Shown in pieces: positions 1 to 11,098 of a DNA stretch of 64,000 bases; the first letter of the stretch is position 1, and each line of letters opens with the position of its first letter. The stretch spans positions 2,002,725 to 2,066,724 of the forward strand of contig JAJHZJ010000532.1 in NCBI GenBank assembly GCA_023548195.1, read 5' to 3'. The position numbers were made by a program, and so were the translations under genes. The stretch is from Bettongia penicillata ogilbyi (lineage: Eukaryota; Chordata; Mammalia; Diprotodontia; Potoroidae). The notes under the pieces were generated by a model. It was not told the DNA's origin, searched no databases, and saw only the letters and a program-made list of their open reading frames with translations.

Positions 1-54
1 AACCCACATTGTGTGTGTATCTATTTGGGTCTGACACCATTGGTTCTGGCCAAA

Positions 55-152
55 CCCTTATTTTACAGATGAGGAAAGTGGGACCCAGGGAAACTCACCT
101 GGAAAGTATCAGAGGTGAGATCTAAACCTTGGGCCCCTGACTCCAATGCTCT
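55..152 (-). repeat. MIR/Ther-type SINE fragment
   Basis: It reads as the reverse complement of a MIR-type core: 'ttttacagatgaggaaa' followed by a degraded 'gggaaactcacc...' and 'ctgactccaatgctc'. Old and diverged. Confidence 0.5.
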
Positions 153-184
153 TTTTTCTATAAAAGTAGTCTCTATTTTTTCAC

Positions 185-585
185 AGTATTTCCTTTCTCT
201 TGCATTATAATTATTTGTGTACCTGCCCTTACAACCCCATGAGACTTTGGGCTCCTTGAGAGTAGACTCGGTTGTTGTTCAGCTGTGTCTGAGTCTTTGA
301 CCCCATTTGAGGGTTTTTTGGCAGAGATCCTGGACAGGTTTGCCATTTCCTTCTCCAGCTCATTTTACAGGTGAGGAAACTGAGATGAATGGGGTTAAGT
401 GACTTGCCCAGGGTCACACAGCTAGTGTCTGAGACCGTATTTGAGCTCAGGAAGGTGAGTCTTCCAGACTCCAGGCTGCCACCCACCAGCCTAGGTTCTG
501 TACCCTCCCTCCTTCTTCATTCCCAGTACTAGCTCAGCGCCCAACACCTAAGTGCTCAATACACTTTTGCTTACCTGAATGGAAC
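185..585 (+). repeat. L2 LINE 3' tail, split by a SINE
   Basis: The L2 tail phrase 'gggctccttgagag' lies just left of the SINE at 270-496. The continuation ('cattcccagtactagctcagcgcc', then 'taagtgctcaataca') resumes to its right. The two halves are collinear with the L2 3' end, so the SINE inserted into an older L2. Confidence 0.6.
270..496 (-). mobile_element. Marsupial tRNA-derived SINE with RTE-like tail
   Basis: Read on the minus strand it has a tRNA-derived head, a CORE region ('gtgtgaccctgggcaagtc' in diverged form) and the tail of this family ('ggcaaacc...ccaaatggggtc'). It is inserted within an L2 tail. Confidence 0.75.
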
Positions 586-1527
586 TGCATGGAGACTAAT
601 CCAAGCACAGTCATAGCTTCTACTGCCTATAAAAACAGCACTGGAAAATAAGTGCACAATAAATAAAATAATGAAAAGTTTCATACAACTTTACTTTGAT
701 GATTTGGGTTTTCTTTTCTTCGTTTTCTTGAGCTGAGAGGTGGCCTGCTATAATTTGTCGTCTCATTCAGGCTCTTTACAGAGCATCCAGGAGGGTCCCA
801 GTTAATTATAGCCCCCAGGGGACCCCAGGCTCCCAAGTGAGCATGTAATCATGTGTAGGAGGGAGGCCCCTGGGAGGCTAGAGTCCCTGATTTAAGGGAG
901 AAGGGAGGGAAATAATTACACAGATGTGTTCCACATCTGTGTGCCCTGGGGTAGGCTTAGGTTTACCCTGACTTATCTGCCTCTGGGATTTGGCTCCGGG
1001 AGTTACTCTCAGTGGACCAAGATTCATTTCCATAACAATCCCTCACTGTGGAATGAATCATCCTGGTGAGTTTGAAAACCAGAGTCTGTTTTCCAGGGTT
1101 CTCCCCACGGTGGTGGGGGTGGGAGGGAAGGGCCTTCGTTCTTTTTTCCAGCTGTTAAAATGCACTGTCAGTATAGGGCCAATTATGATGTATTCTGGGA
1201 ACTTTATTCTGTGAAGGAGGAAAACAGCAGCAACCTGAAACCGAATCATCCAGCTTGAAGGAGCCAATTCTCCATGGTGCAGAGGCTGAGTTTCTGGCCT
1301 CTGGATTCTTAGATTAGCCCTGTTGCTTTCCCGGCAGCCTCTATCTCTAGTGAGCTCAATTTAATGTCTAGGACTTCAAGTGAAACTGTACAAAAGGCCC
1401 TGGCTTTCCGATTTAGCCACAGTATCCTACCCACTTCCTCCCCAGGTTTTATCTTAGAAGGAGCTTCCCTCTCCATTTGGGAATGGGCTGTTTCCCCAGC
1501 ACTGGAGGGCAAGAAGTCTGCACTATT

Positions 1528-1640
1528 CATTTATTCCTTTCACAAGCACCTACTAGGTGTCAGAGTCTGTGCTGGGCACTGAAGTTAAAAAAAGATCACT
1601 CCCTCCTTTCAGGGAGCCTATATTCTTCTGGATGATGGCT
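1528..1640 (-). repeat. L2 LINE 3'-end fragment
   Basis: Contains 'aagcacctactaggtgtcag', the reverse complement of the L2 tail, followed by 'gatcactccctcctttcagggagcc'-like sequence in the expected order. Confidence 0.5.
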
Positions 1641-1929
1641 CTTTTAGTAAATCTGTCAAACCTGAGAAACTTTTTGTGAATCTTTGAGTGATGACCAGAA
1701 AGACTAATTAATGACCCCACAGGAAGCAGGGCTAGTTTGAGAAATATAGATCGGCCTTATATAGAAACTGGGGGTACGATATTTGGAGGTGGGGTGGTTT
1801 GGTTTGGTTCTGCAAAGAAAAGTCCAACTTAAGGAATCCGAAAAGACTCCTATGAGCTGCTTCCTAGATTATTTCTTCGTGGAAGGGGAAGGATAAGACA
1901 TCTTTGTCTTCTATTTTCCAGCCTCATCA

Positions 1930-2160
1930 CATATTATTAATAATGCATATAGTGCTTTAAGATTTGCAAAGTGCTTTACAAATAGTACTTCATTTTACCC
2001 TCACAACTGTTATTAATACCCCCATTTTGCAGTTGAGGCAACAAGCAGACAGAGGGTAAGTGACTTGCCTAGGATTACACAGTTAATAAGTGGCTGAGGC
2101 TGGATTTGACCCAGTCTTCAGTGACTCCAGGTCCAGTGCTCCATCCACTGGATGCCTCCT
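1930..2160 (-). repeat. MIR/Ther-type SINE
   Basis: Near full-length in reverse: 'gcaaagtgctttacaaata', 'cccattttgcagttgagg', 'gtgacttgcctaggattaca', then the tRNA-like head 'gctccatccactggatgcc'. Confidence 0.65.
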
Positions 2161-2189
2161 CTAAGCTCCAGCCAAACTGGATCGTTGAA

Positions 2190-2480
2190 TAATTGACTCT
2201 GAGCTAGAAAAGACCTTAGAAGTCAACTAGTTCAACTCTTTCATTTTGCAGATGTTGAAAAAGAGGCCCAAGGAGTTTAAAGAGACTTGTTGAAGTCACA
2301 CAGAGGTGAATTATGTGTGATCTGGTTTATTCGCTGTCCCCTTCAGCCACTCTGATCTCATAGAGAAGAGGTCAGGACCGGATTCCAGCCCTGGCCTTTC
2401 TATAGACTAGCCATGTGACTTTGGGCAAGTCTTCTCACTTCTCTAGCCTCAGTTTCCTTATCTGAAAGATGAGGGGGGTC
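2190..2480. repeat. Two adjacent MIR-like fragments in opposite orientation
   Basis: 2190-2330 reads in reverse ('cattttgcagatgttgaaaa', 'aagtcacacagagg'). 2340-2480 reads forward ('gactttgggcaagtc', 'cctcagtttccttatctg'). Confidence 0.5.
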
Positions 2481-2959
2481 AGGATAGGTCACAGGCTGAC
2501 CCAAATATGCCCTGAAAGAATTTTTTTTTTACCTGTTAAAACAAACATTTATTTTTTATGCTTCATCATCAAGAAAATTATTTTATTCATCCGGTTAAAG
2601 AAATTAAATCTTAACTAAACTTTAAAAGAAAAACTTACAACTAACTTTTGCTTTGAAAATGGCTAGAGACTGGCCCTGAGACTTCATTGGTCAAGGAAAC
2701 TCTAGATGACAAGCTTCCTCTACCAGTGCAGGCCTGCACAGTCTTGGCCACACACTTGGCCAAAGAGCACCAAGAGGTTAATTCTTGTTCACAGGCAGGA
2801 GGTATCAGAAGTGAGACTTGAATTCAAGTCTTCTGGGCTTTGAGGGTTAGTTCTTTACCCACTCTCCCACACTGCTTTGCTACTATGAACTTGGAAAAAT
2901 AGATGCAAAATAGTCAATATTTTTGAAAGCAATTTTTTGTGCCTAAGCATCCAGGGCAC

Positions 2960-3250
2960 ATATATGATCACAGGTCTTAGAAGTGGGAGGGACCTTAAGA
3001 GGTCTAATCCACTAATTTTCAAATGGGAAAATCATAATGCTTGCCCAAAGTCATGTGCCTACCAGATGGGATCCGAATCCAGGTTCTTTTACACAAAATC
3101 CAGTGCCTTCTCCATTGTGCCAAACTCCTCAAGATCCAATGCTTGCCACCTAAGTGGCCTTGAGCAGGTCATTTGGGTCTCAGTCACCTCGTCTGTGGGA
3201 GGGGGTGCGGTGCTATTGGACTAGAATGCCTCTCATGTTCCTTCCAGCTC
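2960..3250. repeat. MIR-like fragments
   Basis: A reverse MIR-type piece (about 2975-3125, 'cttgcccaaagtcatgtg') is followed by a forward piece (about 3150-3250, 'gccttgagcaggtcatttgg'). Both are strongly diverged. Confidence 0.45.
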
Positions 3251-3439
3251 TTTGTTTTGTTGGGGTCCTATTTTTTGTTGCTTTTTTTTTTTTTAAGTAA
3301 CTAGCCTTTTAACTTTCCTGAGAGGTTCAGGCTTCTTAATGGGCAGACAGCTCTTACATGCACCTTGGAGGAGGTCTAGGGGCAGCACACAAAGGTTTAA
3401 AGGGTGATGGATCTTTCATGCCTCCCATTCCTTCACTGA

Positions 3440-3690
3440 GGGCAACTAGGCAGAGCAATGGATAGAGTGCTGGGCTTGGAGTCAGGAAGACTCATCTTCC
3501 TGAGTTCAAATCCAACCTCAGACACTTAGTGATGCCACTCTGGGCAAGTCACTTAGCCCCGTTTGCATCAGTTTCCTCAACTATAAAATGAGTTGGAGAA
3601 AAAAATGACAAACCATTCCAGCATCTTTGCCAAGAAAACCACAAATGGGGTCACAAAAAGTCAGACACAACTGAAAAACAACAGAAATTC
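3440..3690 (+). mobile_element. Marsupial tRNA-derived SINE with RTE-like tail
   Basis: Full-length copy: head 'caatggatagagtgctggg', core 'ctgggcaagtcacttagccc', tail 'ggggtcacaaaaagtcagac' and an AAC-rich end. Confidence 0.8.
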
Positions 3691-3829
3691 CTCATCACCT
3701 TGCCACAGCTCACCGTGGTTTCACATCCATCATGGGTAAGACAGGAAACAAAGGTGAAGACCTTGGAGATGGGCCTTGCTTTTTCTGACTTCTATTTCCA
3801 CAATGTTTTTAAAAATTTTTTTTATTATT

Positions 3830-3935
3830 TCTTTTTTATTAATTTCTTGGTTTTCTGTTTTCTACAATCACTTCTATAAGTCTTAGATTTTCTCCCCCTC
3901 CCTCCTTCCCTCCCTCCAGAATGTTATTGACAAAG
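3830..3935 (-). repeat. L1 3'-UTR fragment
   Basis: Matches the L1 3' end at 21960-22120 in order ('tacaatcacttctataagtc', 'ttagattttctccccctccc'). T-rich on the plus strand, as expected for a reversed poly(A) end. Confidence 0.5.
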
Positions 3936-5534
3936 ATATTTTTTGCCTCTTAATCTGTAACCTCATGAACAATTCTGTGACTCCCATTTGTTCCTGTATC
4001 ATGAATCTCGAAGTCCCTGCGTCTTCTCCGGAGATGGTCCAGGTCTGGATGAATATATTCCACAAAAAGACCTATCTATCACATTGAGTGATGACGGATG
4101 GGAAGCTGGGACCCCTCACCTAGTTGATGGGAGACTACCACCTACCCCCAAAGTAAAACCCTCTAGACTGTTCAGGAATGAATTCTGGGGCCTGAAATGC
4201 TTCCTGAAATCACAGTTGAATTAGAAGGCAGGATTTTGCCAAGAGCTGGGGGAATAATGATTCTCCTTTAAGCAGGGCTCCAGGACCCCCTGGATATTTC
4301 TCTGATCCCAATTCTTCCCTTTTCCCCCAGACAAAAAGGTCACCTTGAAGTTCCACTTATCTGATGGCTCGTTCTCTGGAGCGGAACCTGAGAGGCCTTG
4401 CCTTGGTGGATTAACTCTGCCCTCCCTGCCCACAATTTTCTTCTCTCGTTTCCTGCTCCCTAACTTTTTAGAGCACTGGACTGTCAGGTGTGGGCCACGT
4501 GGACTTACAGAACCCAGACTTTGGGTTTTAAGCTCACTTGGGCAGCTGTCCCCTCTGCATATTTAACGCTACCTCCCTTTCTTCTTGTTTAAACTAAAAC
4601 AAAACAGGCAGAAAAAAAGACATTTTTTTTTTAATCACCCAAAGAAGCCAGCAACAGAAAAGACCCCAAAGGTTTTGAGTCTGAGGGCTGAACAAATGGC
4701 ACTTGGCCAGGTCTGCGGGTCCGCAAAGGCAGTTCCCATGACCCACCCCACCTGGGGAGCCAGCTTTGCCTGACAGCTGGAGGTGAGGCTGATGATATCA
4801 TCACCTTACAGATAGGGAACAGTGGGCTTCCTGCTCCGGATTCCCACAGTCCCTGCAGGCCCTGCAGGGGATTAGCACTTGTCTGATTGCAGAGCACACC
4901 AGAGGCATTGTTTAAGGTCCTGGGCATCAATCAAAGGGCATTAGGGGCTTGGGAATTTCAAATGAATAACAGACCATTAGGGAACTCCAAGAGGTTGGAG
5001 TGGGCAAATTATTTTCAATGATTTTCCAAAATTAAGTTTGAAATGGAGAAGACTCCAGACAACTCAAAGCAAGCTCAGGGCCTTGGTTTCAGGTGATTCT
5101 TTCTATTTTGTCTTTCTACTGAATTCACGAGTTGGTCATTGGCACCCAGGCAGTGTGAGAACTTTTGCAAGGGATATTAAACAATATTTTTTAGAAAGGC
5201 TGTGTGGCACCATGATTTTTCTGGGTGGCAAGCAAAGAATGAAAGGCCCAGGACACCCGCCACTCAAGAGGGCAGAGGGAAGAGAAGGCTGCCATGTATC
5301 CCAGGGGCTGGCATTTTGTCCAGCAGCAAACTACTTAAGCCTTTGTGCAGGAGATCTTTCCCGGATTCCTAATGACTGCAGCTTTAATTTCATCTTGCAA
5401 AATTCCAAAGATGTAGGAACTCAAATCTGCTCAGTTTTGCCGAGGTGGGGGAATCATGGATGCAGAACTCTGAATGTAACACGTTTTTCTCTACATTGAT
5501 TAGTTGGGCAGAATATTTTTTTACTTTCCTTTTG

Positions 5535-5775
5535 TTAAGAGGGCCGTCTCTGGCGACCTCGTTTGGGGTTTTCTTGGCAAAGGTACTGTAGTGGTTTACC
5601 ATTTCCTTCTCTAGCTCATTTTACAAATGAGGAAACTGAGGCAAACAAAGTTAAGTGACTTATTTAGGGTCACAGAGCTAGGAAGTGTCTGAGATCAGAT
5701 CTGAACTCAGGAAGATGAGTCTTCCTCATTCCCAGCCCTGTGCCCTATCCACTCTACCACATAGCAGCCCAATGG
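5535..5775 (-). mobile_element. Marsupial tRNA-derived SINE
   Basis: Reverse copy: 'tttggggttttcttggcaaa', 'acaaatgaggaaactgaggc', 'ctaccacatagcagccca' at the head end. Confidence 0.75.
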
Positions 5776-5854
5776 GAAATGTAAATGATACAAAACCAAA
5801 AAAAAAAAAAAAATTCAAAAAATTTATTTTAAATTTTAAAAAATGAATTTAGTG

Positions 5855-6230
5855 GGGAAAACACTGTTTTTGAAATTGGAAGAAACTTGGTTTTAATTCT
5901 GACTGATACTGCATGACCCAGTACATGTCAGTTACCTATAAAATGAGGAGGCTGGACTTTGTGATTTCTGAGCTGTCTTCCAATTCTATACCTAAGATTA
6001 ACCTTTCAGAACCTCAGCTTCCTCAACTGTAAAATTAGAATGGTAATGATCACACTGCCTACCTCCTTCAGTGTTGCTGTTAGCAATTGTCTTTGTAAAT
6101 AGTAAAGGCTTATAGAAATAGACCTTGGAGGAGGAGTGAATGTGTGACCCAGAGCAAGTTATTTTCCTTCTCTGCATTTTCCCCACCTGTATAATGATGG
6201 AGCATCTCCAGTCATCCTGATCTGTATCTT
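5855..6230 (+). repeat. Cluster of MIR-type fragments
   Basis: Three forward MIR-like pieces in a row, at about 5855-5995, 6001-6110 and 6120-6225. Each holds a degraded 'cctcagtttcctcatctgta' or 'tgtgacccagagcaagtt' segment. Confidence 0.45.
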
Positions 6231-6644
6231 ACCACTGAACTCAGATGGCTTCAGAGGAGAAAGTGAGGCTGGTGACTTTGCACAGCCCTGCCTCACTTAA
6301 ATCCAATTCACTTGCATGTCATGGATTCACCTCCGTGATGTCACAGACAACCACAACCACCACCCATCCACATAATGAAAGGGTTTGAGGATCTTTCAGG
6401 TCCCTTCCAGTTCAAGAAGTCTACTAAATTCTGTGGTTTAATTTCTACATAGCTTCTTTTTCTTTTTTCATGGCTCAATCACATGCATTTGAAGAGTGAA
6501 GGGAAAGGGGAATATTTTCAAGGTTGGAGACTCTCTGGTTCCTTGTTAATTGTCTCACTATTCTATTTAGTCTTCCAAGAGGTGGTTAAGGTTGATTGAC
6601 CTGAGGAATGTGAGCCATGGGGGCAGGAGCAGGAGAGACCCAGG

Positions 6645-6890
6645 CAAGACATAATAATAAGAGCTAATATAACCCTTTAAGGTTTGCAAAGTACTTTACA
6701 ATATTATCTCACTTCAGCCTTACAACAACCCTGGGGATGCCATATTATTCCCATTTTACAGATGAGGAAGCTGCTTGAGGGCAGGGAGAGGTTAAGCTGG
6801 ATCATCCAGCTAGCAAGTATCTAAAGTGAGATGTGAACTCAGGTCCAGGGCCCTATCCACTGCTCCACTTGGCTGCCTCCCTAGGCTTAT
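6645..6890 (-). repeat. MIR/Ther-type SINE
   Basis: Reverse copy with 'gcaaagtactttacaatatt', 'cccattttacagatgagg', 'gtgaactcaggtccagggcc' and the head 'tatccactgctcca'. Confidence 0.65.
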
Positions 6891-7591
6891 GAACTGGGTG
6901 AGTCTCAAAGGCTGTCTGTTGTGCTGCTGGGAAACTTTTGTAGGACCTATATTTGAGCCTTCATTCCATCCACTTTTCACAGTTTCAATGCAGTATGTTT
7001 CTAAAAGCAAGCAGGACATTTATGAAGGTCTTTTCTTGTGATTCGCTCAGGATAGAGAAATATTGCAGAAGAGAATACTTGCTTTTTTTTTTTATCCAAT
7101 AGCTCCTTTCTCCCAGTTCTTTCAACTGTATATAAAATGTATATTCTCTGTGACAAATTGTGTCCTTCATTAAGAGTGTATCAATCAAACATCTGTGATA
7201 GGACCAGTAGCTATCAGGGTTCCTTTCTCCATCCCTTAAGCTCCACAGTGCTCTCCCCTGTCCCAGCAACTATAGTATGCATTAGATAAAGGTGTCAAAG
7301 CCAGTATCTGATTTGCCTCAGAGTAGGATCAACCTCAAGTTATATCTTACTTGATACAAAGGCTATGTTGATGAAGTGCGGGGTTGGGGGTCCCTCTTAT
7401 TTGGTATATGTCTGAAGCCATTCAGGTCACCATCCCCCTTTCCTGCTGAATAGACACATTTCCATGTCCACTCTGTAGAACCCAACTGCTACGTGATTCC
7501 ACTTATGGATCTAATACAAAGAAGTTGGGCACATATTGGGACCTGACCAGCATTTCAAAGGAAGTGTTTTAGACAGAGAAATTTATCCTTG

Positions 7592-7895
7592 GTGTTCAGT
7601 CATTTTTTTAAATAGTATCTGACTCTTCATGATCCATTTTGGGGTTTTCTTGGCAGAAGAACTGGAGTGATTTACTACTTCCAGGTCATTTTACAAATGA
7701 GGAAACTGAGGCAAACAGGGTTAAGTAACTTGCCCAGCATGACAATAAGTAAGCGTCTGAGGTCAGATTTAAACACACAAAGATATGACTTCCTAATTCT
7801 AACTCTAGCGCTCGATCCACTTCACCACCTAGCTGTCCCTTGCTCTAATGGGGTCACAAAGAGTTGGATGTGACTGAAATGACTGGACAAACCGG
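7592..7895. mobile_element. SINE (minus) abutting an orphan SINE tail (plus)
   Basis: 7592-7840 is a reverse SINE ending at its head 'ccacctagctgtccc'. Directly beside it, 7841-7895 carries only the forward tail 'aatggggtcacaaagagttg' and 'gactgaaatgactgg'. The two pieces point at each other head to tail end, with no body between them for the second. Confidence 0.7.
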
Positions 7896-8869
7896 AAAAC
7901 CTCCTTTAGTTAACTGCTCAGTGATTTGAGTGCCTCGTTTTGTCCCAACATTGAACCTGTACCAGGGTACCTGTGTCAGGCCTGCCCTTAATAGCTTCAC
8001 CTCTCTTACTGAATCTTTAGCTCATGGAGGTCTTTAGAAAACAAAACAAAGCCCAGTAGTTTGTCCTCCTAATGTTGTGTTGACCAAGCTTTAACTACAC
8101 TTAATCTTATTGGTGTTACCCACTTTGGGAAGGATAAACTTCCCTAGAAATTCCAGTAAAGTCCCAATGTTCACCCAACGTCTTTGTATTAGATCTGGAA
8201 ATGGGATTGCTGAAATGCCTCCTTTTTTCAGTCCGGGATAGATGCATCAAAGAGATTTTGGGTGGAGAGCTTCCTGGTTTCTTCCAGATGAACATCCCAT
8301 TTTCTAAACCAAGTCCTACTGTTTCCCTTGAGGGCCGCTTGTTTTTAATGGATCATGTAAATGAGAAAAGCCACAGTAACCCAGATCTTATCCATCCACT
8401 TTCTTCCCTCTTCATTCAAAGGAAACCCAAGTTGAAATGTTTTTTAAGTAAATTTTATTTGATCCTATAAACTCTAACATTTCAGGCCACTAAAACTATG
8501 AAAAATCAGCTGGTTTACATTTTTTTAGGTTGGTTTACTGAAAGAAAACAACCATGAGGTCATTTTTACCAAGGCTTCCCCCTCTCCCTAAAATTTGTGA
8601 GGTTTAGCCAGAAGCCTAAAAAACACCAGCTACATAACAGTGTTCTTACCCTACATGTTTTTCTTTTGTTCTAAACCTTAAAAAAACAAACCCCTAAGAA
8701 TCTGTGATCCTACACTCTTTGCATGAGATTTTGGAAAGAGGGCATGAAGCCATACAGAAAGGGGATTGAAATGCACTCTCAGAATCAAGAGTGGCCAGCT
8801 TTAACTTGGAAAGGCTATCCGCTTCTGTCTAGGGTATCTAGTGTAGCCCATGCTTCCAAATTCCTGGCA

Positions 8870-9090
8870 ACACACCAGAGGGATCATCCAATCCTTCCTC
8901 AAACACCTTGAAGGAGAAGGAAGCCATTTTTCCTGCCTCTACCTCCCTCTTGGGTATTCCTAATGGCTAGACTTTTTTATTTTTTATGACTTCAAGCCTA
9001 AAATTTTCCTCTTTGCAACTCCTACTCTTTACTCCTGGTTCTGGCCCTTATAATCATGCAGAATAAGCCAAATCCCTTTCATATTAGTGA
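8870..9090 (-). repeat. CR1/L3 LINE fragment (part 1)
   Basis: Reads as the reverse complement of CR1-like LINE sequence: 'cctcaaacaccttgaaggag', 'taatggctagact', 'tttgcaactcctactcttta'. It continues at 9703-9840 after younger sequence. Confidence 0.5.
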
Positions 9091-9114
9091 CTTTTAAGCA
9101 GACACTTTCTGGAG

Positions 9115-9350
9115 CTAACTTTCCTGGGAGCCAGTAGTTAAATTTTCATTTTACACTTTGGGCATTTACACTTTAGAAATCAGCAAACAGCCACAAATCA
9201 GGGCTTGAGTTAGTGTTTTGCTGCTTGTCTACAATTTAGAAATGATTGGAGAACATATTTATAACGCCAGTTAAACAGAAAAGTATGGACCATGTTTTCA
9301 GAGAGCCGGTTGTTAAACATTTACTAGCACACTCCTGCTTTCAAGTACAA
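9115..9350. repeat. hAT-Charlie/MER5-like DNA transposon fossil, copy 1
   Basis: Shares 'ttgtctacaatttagaaatg' and 'gagccggttgttaaacattt' with related stretches at 9940-10150 and 56325-56540. The ends resemble Charlie-type elements. Family name uncertain. Confidence 0.45.
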
Positions 9351-9557
9351 TCAGTTCTCAATTTTTTCAGGGTAACTATTCCTAGAAAATGCCCCAAATA
9401 AAAAATGCTAATGTTGATTCACTGAACCTATGGGAAACATGGGTGTTAGGTTCCTGTGACTATCAAAAACTAATCTTTTGCTAGAAATAGCTGAAAATAC
9501 ACTTTTCTGCATGTAATTTGTTATAATAAAACATTAATTCTGACTATATGTGCTTTT

Positions 9558-9702
9558 TTTTACAGATGAGGAAACTGAAGCAAACAGGATTAAGTGACTT
9601 GTCCAGGGTCACATAGCTAAGAAGTATCTGAGCCAGATTTGAACTCGGGAACATGTATCTTCTTGACTGGCACTCTACCCACTGTGCCACCTCGCTGCCC
9701 CT
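9558..9702 (-). mobile_element. Marsupial SINE, tail missing
   Basis: Reverse copy keeping head and core only ('acagatgaggaaactgaagc', 'tgtgccacctcgctgcccc'). Confidence 0.7.
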
Positions 9703-9840
9703 TTCTGCTGGTTAAATATCCCCAGTTCTTTCAACCACTTCTCACGCAGTACAGTCTTGTGACCTTTCATTATCCTGGTGGCCTTCCGAACATTCTTCAG
9801 CTTATCAAAATTCTAAACTGTGGGTTCAGAAGACCAGGGC
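9703..9840 (-). repeat. CR1/L3 LINE fragment (part 2)
   Basis: Has the CR1-like order 'taaatatccccagttctttc', 'cattatcctggtggccttcc', 'cagcttatcaaaattct'. Collinear with 8870-9090. Confidence 0.55.
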
Positions 9841-9939
9841 TATCACTTTACTCCTGGAATCTATGCCTCTGACTGTGTTCACCTTTTGGAATTCCATGTT
9901 ATGTTACTAACTCATAGAGAACTTTCAATCAGCGGAGAG

Positions 9940-10150
9940 GGTGCTGATGGAGCAAGTTTGAAGTGTCTAGTTCAAAAATTTTCCAAATTTCCCATGTAAA
10001 TATTTCCATCTCAGAAAAATAGCTCCTAGTCAGGTCCAGATTGTTTTGCTGGTTGTCTAGACTTAAGAAAGGGATGAAGAAAACGTTAATAATTCAGAGT
10101 AAGCTTCCAAGTGTGTCCCATATCCATTTTCTCAAGAGTTAATCATTGAA
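9940..10150. repeat. hAT-Charlie/MER5-like DNA transposon fossil, copy 2
   Basis: Contains 'gttgtctagacttaagaaag', 'cgttaataattcagagtaag' and a terminal-like 'catccaccacactg'. Related to 56325-56540 and 9115-9350. Confidence 0.5.
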
Positions 10151-10456
10151 CATCCACCACACTGATGTATGCTAAACATTGATCCGCACACTGATTTACC
10201 TGCCCCTGACGAACTTAGGATTCACACTGAGATGTACATTATTTGGGCTTACCTCATGCCATTTGCTTTGCTTGAGTATACAGATCTGTTACAAGAACTT
10301 TAAAAAAATTTTTCAACAGGGGGAGAAAATAGATTTTTGTTGACAAAAAAGATATACTTCCCCTGATCTTCTTCAGATAAATTGCTATACGACCAGTTTG
10401 AACTTATAAAGTTGATTTATATTTATGGCTAGTCATATTCCTGGAGAGATGAGATA

Positions 10457-10720
10457 GTCAGGCATGGCAGCACTTGTCCCTATTTCTAGGGAGGCTGAGA
10501 CTGGCAGATTGCGTGAGTTTGGGAGTTCTGAGCTGATGTTGGGTTAATGCAGATTTGGCGTCCACACTGAGTCTGGCACTAATATAGTGAGTGCTAAGAG
10601 TGGAGGGTAAACCAGCCTAGGCTGGAAAAGCAAGACAGGTCAAAGTTTTTATGGCAATGAGCAGCGGAAGGATCAAGCCTGTGAATGAGCAGCCTGGTAG
10701 AGACAGGGACCTCCAGTCTC
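10457..10720 (+). pseudogene. 7SL (SRP) RNA pseudogene
   Basis: The order follows 7SL RNA from its 5' Alu domain ('gtcaggcatggcagc', 'gggaggctgagactggcaga', 'ggagttctgagctg') through the S domain ('ggcgtccacactgagt', 'ggcactaatatagtga', 'agacaggtcaaag', 'gcctgtgaatgagcagcctg') to 'ctccagtctc'. An A-rich tail (aaaaataaatagata...) follows to about 10770. It is about 264 bp against roughly 300 bp for 7SL, with one internal gap of about 20 bases and many substitutions. This is a processed copy, not a working SRP RNA gene, and it keeps the S domain that Alu-type SINEs lack. Confidence 0.85.
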
Positions 10721-10849
10721 AAAAATAAATAGATACATAAATAAACAGAGGGATGAATGAGTGAAATGCTTTCATAAATAAAGAGAAAAGGTGATATAAA
10801 TTCAATTATACATTAAATCTAATTTTCCCATAGAATCAATGGTATGATT

Positions 10850-11098
10850 TGTTGGGGGTCAGTCACGTCTGACTCTCCATGACCCTGTTTGGGGTTTTCC
10901 TGGCAAAGATACTGGAGTGGTTTGCCATTTCCTTCTCCAGCTCATTTTACAGATGAGGAAACAGAGGAAAATACGGTTAAATAACTTGTCCAGGGACATA
11001 CATTTAAAAAGTGTCTGGGGCCAGCTTTCAACTCAGGAAAATGAGTCTTTCTGATTCCAGGTCCAGTGCTCAATCCACTGCCACCTGGCTGCCCCTAA
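10850..11098 (-). mobile_element. Marsupial tRNA-derived SINE
   Basis: Near full-length reverse copy: 'tctgactctccatgaccctg', 'gatactggagtggtttgcca', head 'ccactgccacctggctgccc'. Confidence 0.8.

Noticed and set aside
5038..5499. 153-codon open frame on the plus strand
   Set aside because: Composition is unremarkable, no known motif, no Kozak or promoter support. Kept only as part of an unexplained stretch.
10457..10720. Alu or B1 SINE
   Set aside because: It contains 7SL S-domain sequence that Alu and B1 lack, and only one copy is present; a 7SL pseudogene fits better.
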